NCBI RefSeq assembly: GCF_900129365.1
Contig: NZ_FQVM01000005.1
Span: forward strand, 62,001 to 126,000
Length of the DNA: 64,000 bases
Direction: 5' to 3'
DNA from: Clostridium fallax
GTDB lineage: Bacteria > Bacillota > Clostridia > Clostridiales > Clostridiaceae
A program made the translations under genes and the position numbers. Below, piece after piece: positions 30,804 through 39,927 of this stretch; within the stretch, counting starts at the first letter, position 1, and each line of letters starts with the position of its first letter. The notes below the pieces were generated by a model. The model worked only from the letters and a program-made list of their open reading frames with translations, was not told the DNA's origin and made no database searches.

Positions 30804-32639
30804 TTATCTTTTTAATCCATTTATAATTACATCTAATAATTCATCTACTGTTGATATTACCTTTGCGTTAGCATTATAGGCATGTTGAAACTGAACTAAG
30901 TTTGCCATTTCTTCATCTAATGAAACTCCTGATTTTTCTTGCTTATTAGTATTTAACTGATGAAGTAGTGCTGATTGATTATCTACAACTCTTGTAGCTT
31001 CTTGTGATTGAACACCTAATCTATCTATAGTATCTTTAAAATAACCATCTATTGTCATACCATTAATATTATTTTCTATTTTAAGACCATTTTCACCTAA
31101 AATAGCTCCACCTTTTGATAAGTTAAATAAATCTTTTCTACTTTTTATAGATGTATCAAAATTTTGAACTAATAGTAAAGTATTTCTAAGTTGAGCTATT
31201 GCTAAAGCTCTCTCTCCATCACTTTCTCCATCTTCAAAGTTTTCACTAGCATAAGAATAGTTATTATCATGAGTTCTAGTTTTTATCTTCATAACATCTT
31301 CTAAAATAGCTTTATTTACTGTTATATTTTCTGCACTTATTTCACTTTCTCCCCTTAGAGTATCATCTAAATTAGTTATTTCGTAATTTGTACCATATTT
31401 AATAGCGGTACTATTAACAAATAAAGGCATATAGTCTCTATTTGGAACTCCATTATTATCATCAGCAGAAGAAAGTCCACTATGTACGGCGTTTACAGAG
31501 AAAGCTATACTTCTTGCTAACCTATCTAATTCTTTCATGTAGTTATTTATATCATTTTGAATTGACATAATTCCATTAAGTTCACCAGATTGAGGTTCAA
31601 AGCTAACTAATTCTGAAGCTGATATTATAGAACCATTTTTTATTTCAAATCCATCAGCCTTAGTTGCAACTCCATTGCTACTAGCCCAAAGAACTCTTCC
31701 TTCTTCTAAAGTTCTTAGCTGATCTGGAGATACATCCTTTAATATTAAGCTTTGTTTATTTTCCTCACTATCCATATTTCCAAACTTATAATAAGTTAAT
31801 TTATAAGTTGTTCCTGATGGGTCATTTATATCCTTTTCTATTCCAGTTATAAATGAAAATCTAGCACTTTTCATATTTTCATCAGCATTTACTAAATTAG
31901 GTGATTTCATTTTACCTATATCTGATGGTCTTAAATCTATTGCCTCAAATCTATTTTTATCTACTGTGATTCCAAATTTGGTGCTTAAAGAATCTAAAAG
32001 GTTATCTCTTTTATCCATAAGGTCATTAGGATTATTACCTGTAGCCTTTACACCTTTTATTTCTTTATTAACTTGATCTATTTGATTTAAAGTACTATTT
32101 ATCTCTGAAACTGAATTTTTAATTAAATTTTGAGCATTAGTTTTTAATTTTTTTAATTGTCCATATGTATGATTTAAAGTATCTGTTAAAGCTAAAGTTT
32201 GTTGAGCAACTACTGTTCTTGCATTAGAGCTTTGAGGTTGCTTTGATAATTGCTGCCAAGAATCAAAAAACTTACCAATTAATGATGATATACCTGTATC
32301 TGAAGGCTCATTAAATATTCCTTCTATTTCTCCTAAAAATCTTTCTCGTTGTATATATTTACCAGTAAGACTAGTTTCATTTCTTATTTGATAATCTAAA
32401 AACGTATCCCTAACTCTCTCTATCGCTTGTATTTGTGAACCTGTTCCTAATTGTCCTGGTTCTGCTGTACTTGATAAAGATGATAAACTTTGAGGTCTAC
32501 TAGTTTCAATTTTAGCTCTTTGTCTTGAATAACCTTCTGTATTAACATTAGAAACGTTATGTGAAGTTACATCAATACATTTTTGTTGTGATCCTATACC
32601 TCTTTTTGCTATATTAAACGTTGAAAATAATCCTGTCAT
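30804..32639 (-). CDS. flgK: Hook-filament junction protein FlgK
   Basis: FlgK (HAP1) caps the hook and starts the junction to the filament. The 611-residue protein begins with FNIAKRGIGSQQKCIDVTSH, then NVSNVNTEGYSRQRAKIET, the FlgK-specific start. It continues with GTGSQIQAIERVRDTFLDYQ and FFDSWQQLSKQPQSSNARTV, and ends with VSLDEEMANLVQFQHAYNAN, then AKVISTVDELLDVIINGLKR. Length is typical. It lies 12 bases after flgN. Confidence 0.97.
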   Translation of the reverse strand: MTGLFSTFNIAKRGIGSQQKCIDVTSHNVSNVNTEGYSRQRAKIETSRPQSLSSLSSTAEPGQLGTGSQIQAIERVRDTFLDYQIRNETSLTGKYIQRERFLGEIEGIFNEPSDTGISSLIGKFFDSWQQLSKQPQSSNARTVVAQQTLALTDTLNHTYGQLKKLKTNAQNLIKNSVSEINSTLNQIDQVNKEIKGVKATGNNPNDLMDKRDNLLDSLSTKFGITVDKNRFEAIDLRPSDIGKMKSPNLVNADENMKSARFSFITGIEKDINDPSGTTYKLTYYKFGNMDSEENKQSLILKDVSPDQLRTLEEGRVLWASSNGVATKADGFEIKNGSIISASELVSFEPQSGELNGIMSIQNDINNYMKELDRLARSIAFSVNAVHSGLSSADDNNGVPNRDYMPLFVNSTAIKYGTNYEITNLDDTLRGESEISAENITVNKAILEDVMKIKTRTHDNNYSYASENFEDGESDGERALAIAQLRNTLLLVQNFDTSIKSRKDLFNLSKGGAILGENGLKIENNINGMTIDGYFKDTIDRLGVQSQEATRVVDNQSALLHQLNTNKQEKSGVSLDEEMANLVQFQHAYNANAKVISTVDELLDVIINGLKR

Positions 32640-32651
32640 TTTATCCCTCCA

Positions 32652-33062
32652 CTATCTTTTAAATCCTCCAATAGAATTATATGTTTTAACCTCTCTATTA
32701 GGATTTATTATACTTAATAACCTATTAGTCATAGATAATTGCTGCTTTATAAGAAGTTCATTTGTTTCTTTTTGTAATATAACTTCATGTAGTAATTTTT
32801 TTATGTCCCTATACTTATTTTCAAGTTCCACATTTTTAGACTTTAAAATAACGTCTTTCATAGAATATCCATTTAAAGAATTTCTTCTTTTTACTTCATA
32901 CTCTGCAACCTCTTTATTGCAAAGTTTTATTTTTCCTACAACATCTTCTAATTTAAAAACATCATTTGCCATAATGAATTTATATTGTTCATCTAGTAAG
33001 CCTAAAAGTTTTCTTAAAGACTTTTCTTCTTCTTTTAAAGTATCAATTAAAACATATAGCAT
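32652..33062 (-). CDS. flgN: FlgN-type export chaperone
   Basis: FlgN escorts FlgK and FlgL to the flagellar export gate. The 136-residue product is helical: LIDTLKEEEKSLRKLLGLLD, EQYKFIMANDVFKLEDVVGK, then a C-terminal helix EVILQKETNELLIKQQLSMT followed by NRLLSII. Size and helical pattern fit, and its place between flgM (one-base overlap) and flgK is the standard flgM-flgN-flgK-flgL order. Sequence identity in this family is low, so context contributes. Confidence 0.85.
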   Translation of the reverse strand: MLYVLIDTLKEEEKSLRKLLGLLDEQYKFIMANDVFKLEDVVGKIKLCNKEVAEYEVKRRNSLNGYSMKDVILKSKNVELENKYRDIKKLLHEVILQKETNELLIKQQLSMTNRLLSIINPNREVKTYNSIGGFKR

Positions 33063-33343
33063 TAAAGCTTTTCCTCCTTAATTTTTTTAATCATAGCTTC
33101 TGCTAACTTAGAAGTATCAACCTTATAAGTCCCATCTTTAATTGACTTTTTAATCTCTTCTATTTTTTTGTCATTATTTATTGAAATATTATCTATATTC
33201 ATATCGCTTAACTTCTTACCTAATGATGATATTTCTATTTTGTCATTATTAGAATTCAATATATTTTCTTTATCTTTACAAACTTTATTGTTGTTATAAA
33301 CTTTAATAGTATTATTTATTTCTCTAATTTTATTAATATTCAT
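33062..33343 (-). CDS. flgM: Anti-sigma-28 factor FlgM
   Basis: FlgM binds sigma-28 (SigD/FliA) and blocks late flagellar genes until it is exported through the finished hook. The 93-residue protein has a disordered N-terminal part and the conserved C-terminal sigma-binding region with NNDKIEISSLGKKLSDM and EIKKSIKDGTYKVDTSKLAE followed by AMIKKIKEE. The frame can be read from an ATG at 33355, but that ATG contains the ribosome binding site GGAGGT, which lies properly five bases ahead of the ATG at 33343, so 33343 is chosen. A sigma-28-type promoter stands upstream, giving autoregulation. Confidence 0.92.
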   Translation of the reverse strand: MNINKIREINNTIKVYNNNKVCKDKENILNSNNDKIEISSLGKKLSDMNIDNISINNDKKIEEIKKSIKDGTYKVDTSKLAEAMIKKIKEEKL

Positions 33344-33378
33344 CTTTACCTCCATATACTGAAGTTATCTTAATTATG

Positions 33379-33406
33379 TTATCGTATAAAAGTTATATAT
33401 TATTTA
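33379..33406 (-). promoter_or_regulatory. Sigma-28-type promoter of the flgM operon
   Basis: Minus strand TAAA (33406-33403), 18 bases, then CGATAA (33384-33379) preceded by TA; the -10 matches the GCCGATAA consensus except its first two bases. It would drive flgM-flgN-flgK-flgL-fliW-csrA and perhaps flaG to fliD. Confidence 0.7.
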
Positions 33407-33461
33407 GTCTTTATCTTTGTATTTTCTTTATTATAATACTATTATTATAAATCGCCATCTA

Positions 33462-33491
33462 AAAAATTAAAGCAGGCTTTTAACCTGCTTA
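33462..33491 (-). terminator. Terminator of the fliY/chemotaxis operon
   Basis: AAGCAGG (33470-33476) and CCTGCTT (33484-33490) form the core stem with additional AA/TT pairing in the loop; on the minus strand it is followed by TTTAATTTTTTAG. It lies 38 bases past the fliY stop and separates it from the flgM promoter. Confidence 0.8.
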
Positions 33492-33528
33492 TTTTTATTA
33501 TTTACTGTTAATAAAATAGAAAATTTTA

Positions 33529-34695
33529 TTAATCTCTTAAACTTTTAACTCTCTCTGGTCCGCTTACTATATCAGTAATTCTAACACCAAAGTTTTCATC
33601 TATAACAACTACTTCTCCATAAGCTACCTTTTTGCCATTAGCTAAAATTTCTACTGGCTCATCTGCTAAAGTATCAAGTTCTATAAGTGATCCATTAGCT
33701 AATGCTAAAACATCTTTTATAGATTTTTTAGTTTTTCCTAATACTACAGAAATTTCTAAAGGTACATCTAATATTAAATCAATATTTTTATGAGGTGCAC
33801 CTATTCTTTCTTGATCTAAATTATCAAAAGTAGCTTCATGCACCTCTACAGGCGCTGAAGGTTTTTTAGTAGCTGGTCTAGAATTTGAGTTATCATTAAT
33901 TGTACTATTATCTATATTTTTAGTTTGTTCTTTATTTTTCATAACTTCTCTTGACTCTTCTCTACTATTATTTTTGTCACTAAGTTCTGGTTCCTCTCCC
34001 ATCATTATTGACACTATAGTTTTTGCAGTTTCCATTGGTAGTATTTGCATTATATTACTATCAACTAAATTTCCTATAGTCATTCTGAAAGAAACCTTAA
34101 CTAAGTTTTCTGTTTCTGAAATTTCTTCAGTTAGTGGACTTGTATCTTCCTCCCAAGTGTTTGATATAGGAGGTGATATATTAACTTCCCTTGAAAACAT
34201 TGTTGCCATTGAAGTAGCTGCTGAACCTATCATTTGATTCATAGCTTCTTGAACTGCACTTATTTCAATTTCAGTTAAACTAGTACTATTAGAAACATTA
34301 CCATCTCCACCCATCATAAGGCTTGCTATTACTGCTGCATCTGGTAATTTTATTACTAATATACTTTTTCCTGATATACCTGATACATATTTAACCTCTA
34401 GCACAATATTAGGAACATGGAATTCTTTTCTAAGTTCCTTTAATGTTGTAACTGATACAACTGGTGTTGTAATATTAACTGGTTGGTTTATAAGCTGAGA
34501 TAATGCTGTGGAAGCTGATCCCATTGATATATTACCAACCTCTCCTAATAAATCTTTATGTAAATCAGTTATATCATCCTCTTTAAGTTCATCTACACTT
34601 AAATTTTCATCTTGAGGTTTAATGTCTTCTTCAGGTGTGTCGCTGCCTTTTAATAGTGAATCTATTTCATCTTGTGAAAGGAAACTATTACTCAT
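33529..34695 (-). CDS. fliY: Flagellar motor switch phosphatase FliY
   Basis: FliY is the Firmicute switch-complex protein that combines a FliN-like C-terminal domain with a CheC-type CheY-P phosphatase domain. About 388 residues. The first residues (SNSFLSQDEIDSLLKGSD) form the CheY-binding peptide also seen in FliM. Two phosphatase motifs are intact: LLGEVGNISMGSASTALSQL and ISAVQEAMNQMIGSAATSMA, each with Glu and Asn. The C-terminal FliN part has NIDLILDVPLEISVVLGKTK followed by SIKDVLALANGSLIELD and KVAYGEVVVIDENFGVRI. The frame reaches an ATG at 34707, but the start at 34695 gives the conserved MSNSFLSQDEID. It overlaps fliM by eight bases. Confidence 0.94.
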   Translation of the reverse strand: MSNSFLSQDEIDSLLKGSDTPEEDIKPQDENLSVDELKEDDITDLHKDLLGEVGNISMGSASTALSQLINQPVNITTPVVSVTTLKELRKEFHVPNIVLEVKYVSGISGKSILVIKLPDAAVIASLMMGGDGNVSNSTSLTEIEISAVQEAMNQMIGSAATSMATMFSREVNISPPISNTWEEDTSPLTEEISETENLVKVSFRMTIGNLVDSNIMQILPMETAKTIVSIMMGEEPELSDKNNSREESREVMKNKEQTKNIDNSTINDNSNSRPATKKPSAPVEVHEATFDNLDQERIGAPHKNIDLILDVPLEISVVLGKTKKSIKDVLALANGSLIELDTLADEPVEILANGKKVAYGEVVVIDENFGVRITDIVSGPERVKSLRD

Positions 34696-35683
34696 ATTTA
34701 TCCACATCCTTATCTATAATATCTAATATAGCAACTCCCCTGTTCTTACCTATAATACCTGGTTTACCATAATAACTTTCTTCATCCTCTATAATTACTT
34801 TTACAGGGCTTGAACATTTATTATCTAACTTTATAACATCTCCTACCACAAGTTGTAAAAAGTCATCCACACTAATAACTGTTTTTCCAAGTTCTGCAGA
34901 AATATTAATATCTACTGAATTTAATTTTTCTTTTATTAATTCTTGAGATTCTTCTATATTTTCATTATCATCTGATTGGAACCAATACTGTATAACCAGC
35001 TTTTCTAGTATTTTTTCTATACTTAAATATGGTATACATAAATGCATAAATGTATTATTGCTTCCTATTTCTACAGAGAAAGTTATTAATGCCACCGGTT
35101 CATTAGGAGCTAAGGTTTGATTTAGCGCAGGATTAGTTTCCAATCCTTCCATTTCTATAGAAACATCTGCAACATCTTCCCATGCTAACTTTAAGTTGCT
35201 TAACATTCCTGCTCCCATTTGAGATAAAATATTCTTATCAATTTCAGTAAATTCTTTATTTACCTCACCCTTATTACCTGTTCCACCTAATAATATATCT
35301 ATTATTTGATAGGCAAGACTTGGATTCATTTCAAATAAAATGGAACCATTTAAAGGCGACATTTTAAATTGAAATAGTATGGTCGGGGTCGGTATTGAAT
35401 GAATAAATTCTTCATAAGTTATTTGTTCAACAGATTCTATTTTAACCTTAGTATTTTTTCTTACTTGGGCTGTAAGATAATTAGAGATTATCCTTGAAAA
35501 ATTGTCATGAATCCTCTCTAAGGTCCTTATATGTTCCTTTGAAAATTTTTGCGGACTTCTAAAATCATAAGGCTTTATTTTTTGTTTTTCTTCTTCCTTA
35601 TCTAATTCTTCTGGTTCTAATTCCCCTGTAGATAAGGCAGACAATAAGGCATCAATTTCGCTTTGTGATAATACATCTGCCAT
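34688..35683 (-). CDS. fliM: Flagellar motor switch protein FliM
   Basis: FliM receives CheY-P and, with FliG and FliY, sets the rotation sense. The 331-residue protein begins with the CheY-binding peptide DVLSQSEIDALLSALSTGEL. Next is the middle domain (YDFRSPQKFSKEHIRTLERI, then NYLTAQVRKNTKVKIESVEQ and FEMNPSLAYQIIDILLGGTG), and last a SpoA-type C-terminal domain (SVDINISAELGKTVISVDDF and KPGIIGKNRGVAILDII). Length is typical. It sits between cheW and fliY in the chemotaxis operon. Confidence 0.97.
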   Translation of the reverse strand: MADVLSQSEIDALLSALSTGELEPEELDKEEEKQKIKPYDFRSPQKFSKEHIRTLERIHDNFSRIISNYLTAQVRKNTKVKIESVEQITYEEFIHSIPTPTILFQFKMSPLNGSILFEMNPSLAYQIIDILLGGTGNKGEVNKEFTEIDKNILSQMGAGMLSNLKLAWEDVADVSIEMEGLETNPALNQTLAPNEPVALITFSVEIGSNNTFMHLCIPYLSIEKILEKLVIQYWFQSDDNENIEESQELIKEKLNSVDINISAELGKTVISVDDFLQLVVGDVIKLDNKCSSPVKVIIEDEESYYGKPGIIGKNRGVAILDIIDKDVDKYE

Positions 35684-35701
35684 ACTACTCCCTCTTTTCC
35701 A

Positions 35702-36103
35702 TTAGTTTATCAAAAGTTTTTCCGTATCTAAGAGAGTAATTATTTGATCATTTAAATTAATTACTCCTTTTCTATACGGTTTTTCATTTCTTTCGTCAAA
35801 CTTTTTTATAAGTTTATCACTGACTTCAAAAACTTCATCTACTTGATCTACAGATATTCCTACTTGTTCGTCTTGAATATTAACTATTATAATATTCTCC
35901 TGCTCCTTTAAGTCGCTTTTAACGCCCATTAATAAATTTATATCAAGAAGAGAAATTATATTTCCTCTTAAATTTATAAGACCCTTTATATAATCTGGGG
36001 CTTTTGGTACTCTTGTCACTTTCATCATGTCATTTATAGCTTGAACAATTGAAGTCTCTATAGCAAAATGCTCATTGCCTAATTTAAATACCACAACCTG
36101 CAT
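35702..36103 (-). CDS. cheW: Chemotaxis coupling protein CheW (copy 1)
   Basis: CheW couples chemoreceptors to the CheA kinase. The 133-residue single-domain protein shows VVFKLGNEHFAIETSIVQAI, RVPKAPDYIKGLINLRGNII, SLLDINLLMGV and VGISVDQVDEVFEVSDKLI, the two beta-barrel subdomains of CheW with the conserved GLINLRGN. It lies 18 bases ahead of fliM and 20 after cheY. A second CheW is at 41499. Confidence 0.95.
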   Translation of the reverse strand: MQVVVFKLGNEHFAIETSIVQAINDMMKVTRVPKAPDYIKGLINLRGNIISLLDINLLMGVKSDLKEQENIIIVNIQDEQVGISVDQVDEVFEVSDKLIKKFDERNEKPYRKGVINLNDQIITLLDTEKLLIN

Positions 36104-36123
36104 AAAAAATGCCCCTTTCTATT

Positions 36124-36480
36124 TTAAAGTGCTTTTTTAATTGCTTCTAAAACTCTTTCTGCTTGGAAAGGCTTAACTATAAAGTCATTTGCACCTGCTC
36201 TTATAGCATCCATAACCATTGTTTGTTGTCCCATTGCACTACACATTATTATTTTAACATTTGAATCTAACTTTCTTATTTCCTTAACTGCCTCTATTCC
36301 ATCCATATCTGGCATAGTTATATCCATTGTAATTACATCTGGTTTTTCCTTTTTATATAATTCTACTGCCTTAAGACCATTACTTGCCTCTCCAACAATT
36401 TCAAAACCATTCTTTTCTAATATGTCTTTTATCATCATTCTCATGAATGCTGCATCATCAACTATTAATACTTTAGCCAT
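36124..36480 (-). CDS. cheY: Chemotaxis response regulator CheY
   Basis: CheY carries the signal from CheA to the motor switch. The 118-residue receiver domain has the acidic pair Asp8-Asp9 (VLIVDDAAFMR), the phosphoacceptor Asp53 (VITMDITMPDMDG), the switch Ser81 (KIIMCSAMGQQ) and Lys103 (FIVKPFQ). The frame extends five residues to an ATG at 36495, but that region contains GGAGGT correctly placed for the ATG at 36480, so the shorter form is chosen. It stands alone, without an output domain, between cheC and cheW. Confidence 0.96.
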   Translation of the reverse strand: MAKVLIVDDAAFMRMMIKDILEKNGFEIVGEASNGLKAVELYKKEKPDVITMDITMPDMDGIEAVKEIRKLDSNVKIIMCSAMGQQTMVMDAIRAGANDFIVKPFQAERVLEAIKKAL

Positions 36481-36498
36481 TGTTTTTACCTCCATAAT

Positions 36499-37101
36499 TT
36501 AAATAACACCTATTGAGTTAAATATTTTTTCTAAAGATCCTGGATTTGGAAGATAGTAAAAATATCCTCCAATCTTCTCTCGGTCTTCTCCTAATAGTGT
36601 TGTTTTTATTTCCAAAATATTTTCACTAAATTGTGCTACTTCTGCAAAAGTTGCACTTAATATAGAACTCATCATATCATATGCCAATGCCGGAACTGAA
36701 GGCATTATTGATAGATTTGTTAGCTTAGCTATAGAATTCATATATGCTGAAGAAATTATATTTCCAATTTCACAAAGCACTGATGATCCTATCTCTCCAA
36801 ATTCTGCTCCTTTTTGGCCTGTTAATAATTCTATAATATTAAAGGCCTGTTCTTTTTCAAATATAAACAAAATATTTCCAGGAGCATCACCTAATACTCT
36901 AACTAACACACCAGCTACAATTTCATCTTCTGAAACAATATCAAAAAGTTGTTCAAAAGATATAACCTCAACTGCTGGCACAGTCATGTCAATTTTTTTA
37001 TTTAACAACTGTGAAAGTGCTGTGGCAGCATTTCCTGCCCCTATGTTACTCACTTCTTTAAGAGCATCTAATTGAAGTAAATTTAGCTCACTACAATCCA
37101 T
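36499..37101 (-). CDS. cheC: CheY-P phosphatase CheC
   Basis: CheC dephosphorylates CheY-P and is stimulated by CheD. The 200-residue protein has both catalytic repeats, each with Glu and Asn: LDALKEVSNIGAGNAATALS and GSSVLCEIGNIISSAYMNSI. It also has the surrounding sheet (KKIDMTVPAVEVISFEQLFD; LVRVLGDAPGNILFIFEKEQ). It lies 15 bases after cheA and 18 before cheY, and CheD is encoded in the same operon, so the Bacillus-type CheC/CheD adaptation system is complete. Confidence 0.95.
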   Translation of the reverse strand: MDCSELNLLQLDALKEVSNIGAGNAATALSQLLNKKIDMTVPAVEVISFEQLFDIVSEDEIVAGVLVRVLGDAPGNILFIFEKEQAFNIIELLTGQKGAEFGEIGSSVLCEIGNIISSAYMNSIAKLTNLSIMPSVPALAYDMMSSILSATFAEVAQFSENILEIKTTLLGEDREKIGGYFYYLPNPGSLEKIFNSIGVI

Positions 37102-37116
37102 AATTAACCTCCTAAA

Positions 37117-39138
37117 TTAAATTAATGCTGCTATATCTAATATTAATGTTACTAACCCATCTCCTAGTATTGTAGCTCCAACATATTCCTTCATATTCTC
37201 TAAAGTTTTCCCTAAATGTTTTATAACTATTTCTTGTTGTCCTAATAATGAATTAACAAGAAGTCCTACCACTCTGTCTCCAACTTTTACAATTATAATA
37301 AAGCTTTTTCCACTATTATCACAGTCAATACCTAATTTTTCATTTAATCTTATTATAGGTATGACATTTCCCCTATAAACAATAACCTCTTTACCATTAG
37401 TTGACTTTATCTCTGCTTGATTAAAGTCTATAACTCTATCGATAAAACCTAATGAAATTGCAAAACTTTCCTCTCCAACCTTTACTAATAAAGCTTGTAT
37501 TATTTGAAGTGTTAGCGGAAGCTTTATAATAAAACTTGATCCTTTTCCCATCTCACTATAAACATCCACAGTTCCACCTAGAGAAGCTATTTTAGTTTTA
37601 ACAACATCCATTCCAACTCCTCTACCAGAAATATCTGTTACAACTTCATTTGTACTAAATCCTTGAGCAAATATTAAATTTTTAATATCATTCTCGCTCA
37701 TTCCTTCAGTACTTATACCATTTTTCTCTGCTTTAGCCCTTACCTTTTCAACATCTATTCCAGCTCCATCATCTTTAACTTCAATTACAGCTTTAGTGCC
37801 TTCTTGGTAAGCTAAAAGTTTTATTGTTCCTACCTCTGATTTTCCACTTTCAATTCTCTTTTCTCTACTTTCTATACCATGATCAGCAGCATTTCTAAGA
37901 AGATGTATAAGTGGTTCCCCTATTTCATCTATAACTGTTCTATCTAGTTCTGTATCTTGTCCCTCTACTATAAAGTTAATTTCTTTATCTAATTCTAAAG
38001 ATAAATCTCTTATCATTCTAGGAAATCTATTAAATACAACTTCTAAAGGTAACATTCTTATTTTCATAACAAGATCTTGTAAATCTGTAGTTGTTCTTGC
38101 TACTTGCTCTAAAGTTTCATTTAAATCTAATAGCTTATAATTACTACTTATTTGCTCTAGTCTTGTTCTATTGATAACTAATTCTGATACCATATTCATA
38201 AGTTTATCTAATCTTTCAAGATCAACTCTAACAGATTGGTGAACTTTTTTATGGTCTTTATTAACTTTGTTATTAGGTTTATTTTTTACCTTTTTATCTT
38301 CTGCTGGTTTTGTTGGCTTCTTTTCTTCTTGAAGTGAATCCTCTTTTTTCTCTTCTCCATTATTTAATTCGATTTCTATTACTGAAACTTTATCTACTTC
38401 AGAAATATTTAATAATTTTTCTTTAATTTCTTCTGTTTTTAGTGTTGTAAGAATAATAATTTCAATAATAAATTCAAAATTTTCATTTTCTAAATCTTCT
38501 GTTGTAGGATATGACTTTATTATTTCTCCATTTTGTTCAAGTTCTTGGAATATTAAAAAAGCCCTAGCAGATTTTAAAAGTGTATTAGGGCTTAACTCTA
38601 TTTGTGCTTGTACAGCTTTAAACCCTTTTTCATTAGCTTGCGCTATTATACTTTTATCATACTCGTTAATATCTAATGCAGACTTTTCTATTCCTTTTAC
38701 AGAAATAACTTCTTCCTTTTTTTCTTCTTTTTTCTCCTTCTTATTAGGAGCTAGTACTTCTCCGCTAGATATCTGCTCTAATGAGCTCATTATGTTATCA
38801 ACATCTACTCCCTCATCATTGCCTTCTGATATATTATCTACCATTTTTTCAAGTGTGTCTAGACAATCAAATAATGTTGTTACAACATTTTGAGTAACCT
38901 GTAATTCACCTTCTCTAAACTTAGATAAAACATCTTCCATTTTATGAGTTAGCTCTGCCATTTTACTATAACCCATTGTTGCAGCCATACCTTTTATTGT
39001 ATGAGCCACTCTAAAAATTTCATTTAATTTATCAACATCATGAGGATTCTGTTCTAGTGTTAATAATGAATCATTTAAAGTTTGTAAATTTTCTATAGAT
39101 TCCTCTAAAAACATTGATAAATATTGAGATGTATCCAT
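37117..39138 (-). CDS. cheA: Chemotaxis histidine kinase CheA
   Basis: CheA autophosphorylates and passes phosphate to CheY and CheB. 673 residues, the usual length. P1 has the phospho-His46 in FRVAHTIKGMAATMGYSKMA. A CheY-binding P2 region lies at about 150-260. P3 dimerisation follows (VRVDLERLDKLMNMVSELVI). P4 kinase has IGEPLIHLLRNAADHGIESR (N box), IEVKDDGAGIDVEKV (G1) and FSTNEVVTDISGRGVGMDVV (G2). P5 CheW-like domain runs from about 535 (LLVKVGEESFAISLGFIDRV). A Lys/Glu-rich linker at about 260-300 separates P2 and P3. Upstream is cheR, downstream cheC. Confidence 0.97.
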   Translation of the reverse strand: MDTSQYLSMFLEESIENLQTLNDSLLTLEQNPHDVDKLNEIFRVAHTIKGMAATMGYSKMAELTHKMEDVLSKFREGELQVTQNVVTTLFDCLDTLEKMVDNISEGNDEGVDVDNIMSSLEQISSGEVLAPNKKEKKEEKKEEVISVKGIEKSALDINEYDKSIIAQANEKGFKAVQAQIELSPNTLLKSARAFLIFQELEQNGEIIKSYPTTEDLENENFEFIIEIIILTTLKTEEIKEKLLNISEVDKVSVIEIELNNGEEKKEDSLQEEKKPTKPAEDKKVKNKPNNKVNKDHKKVHQSVRVDLERLDKLMNMVSELVINRTRLEQISSNYKLLDLNETLEQVARTTTDLQDLVMKIRMLPLEVVFNRFPRMIRDLSLELDKEINFIVEGQDTELDRTVIDEIGEPLIHLLRNAADHGIESREKRIESGKSEVGTIKLLAYQEGTKAVIEVKDDGAGIDVEKVRAKAEKNGISTEGMSENDIKNLIFAQGFSTNEVVTDISGRGVGMDVVKTKIASLGGTVDVYSEMGKGSSFIIKLPLTLQIIQALLVKVGEESFAISLGFIDRVIDFNQAEIKSTNGKEVIVYRGNVIPIIRLNEKLGIDCDNSGKSFIIIVKVGDRVVGLLVNSLLGQQEIVIKHLGKTLENMKEYVGATILGDGLVTLILDIAALI

Positions 39139-39149
39139 TTATTTCCCTC

Positions 39150-39920
39150 CTACACTTTTTTATATATAAAGGTGGACGCTTTTTCCAGCCCATATTCTTT
39201 ATAATTATAAATACTTTCTGTGGCTCCTACAAAAAGCAAACCTCCCTTTTTAAGGGACTTTGTAAAATTACGGTAAATATTATCTTTTACATCACTATTA
39301 AAATATATAACCACATTTCTGCATATAATTATATCAAAATCACCTTCATATGAATTTAATATAAGATCGTGTTGTTTAAATTGCACCATTTTCTTTATAG
39401 AATCATCTATATAATACTTATCTCCTACTGTTTTAAAATACTTTTTTAAAGTTGAAGATAAAATATTTTTCATTTCTATATCTGTATAGATACCTTCTTT
39501 TGCTTTTTTTAGTGCTGTTTTATCTATATCTGTTGCAATTATAGTATGTTCATATAAAGAAGCTCCTTGCTCTTTTAAAAACATAGCTACTGAATAAGGT
39601 TCACAACCTATGGAACATGCAGCACTCCATATTTTCATTTTTTTGTTTTTATCTAAAAATTCATCTTTAACTATTTTTTCAAACTGATTAAATATATCAG
39701 GATTTCTATTAAATTCAGTAACATTTATAGTTATAAAGTCTAAAAATCTTTGTTTTATATTACTATCAGTTTTTATTTTAACTAAAAATTCATCTAAACT
39801 TTTTATACCTAATCTTCCCATCAAACTATCTATTCTTCTATGTAGTTGAGTAGGTTTATAGGCTGACAGATTTATTCCTAATTCCTTATAAATGCTTTTT
39901 TCAAAATCTTTTATATCCAT
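39150..39920 (-). CDS. cheR: Chemoreceptor methyltransferase CheR
   Basis: CheR methylates receptor glutamates using SAM. The 256-residue protein has the N-terminal helical domain (LHRRIDSLMGRLGIKSLDEF) and the Rossmann domain with IWSAACSIGCEPYSVAMFLK (SAM site), IIATDIDKTALKKAKEGIYT and FDIIICRNVVIYFNSDVKDN, followed by GGLLFVGATESIYN. All family motifs are intact. It lies between cheB (7 bases) and cheA (11 bases). Confidence 0.96.
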   Translation of the reverse strand: MDIKDFEKSIYKELGINLSAYKPTQLHRRIDSLMGRLGIKSLDEFLVKIKTDSNIKQRFLDFITINVTEFNRNPDIFNQFEKIVKDEFLDKNKKMKIWSAACSIGCEPYSVAMFLKEQGASLYEHTIIATDIDKTALKKAKEGIYTDIEMKNILSSTLKKYFKTVGDKYYIDDSIKKMVQFKQHDLILNSYEGDFDIIICRNVVIYFNSDVKDNIYRNFTKSLKKGGLLFVGATESIYNYKEYGLEKASTFIYKKV

Positions 39921-39927
39921 ATTTAAT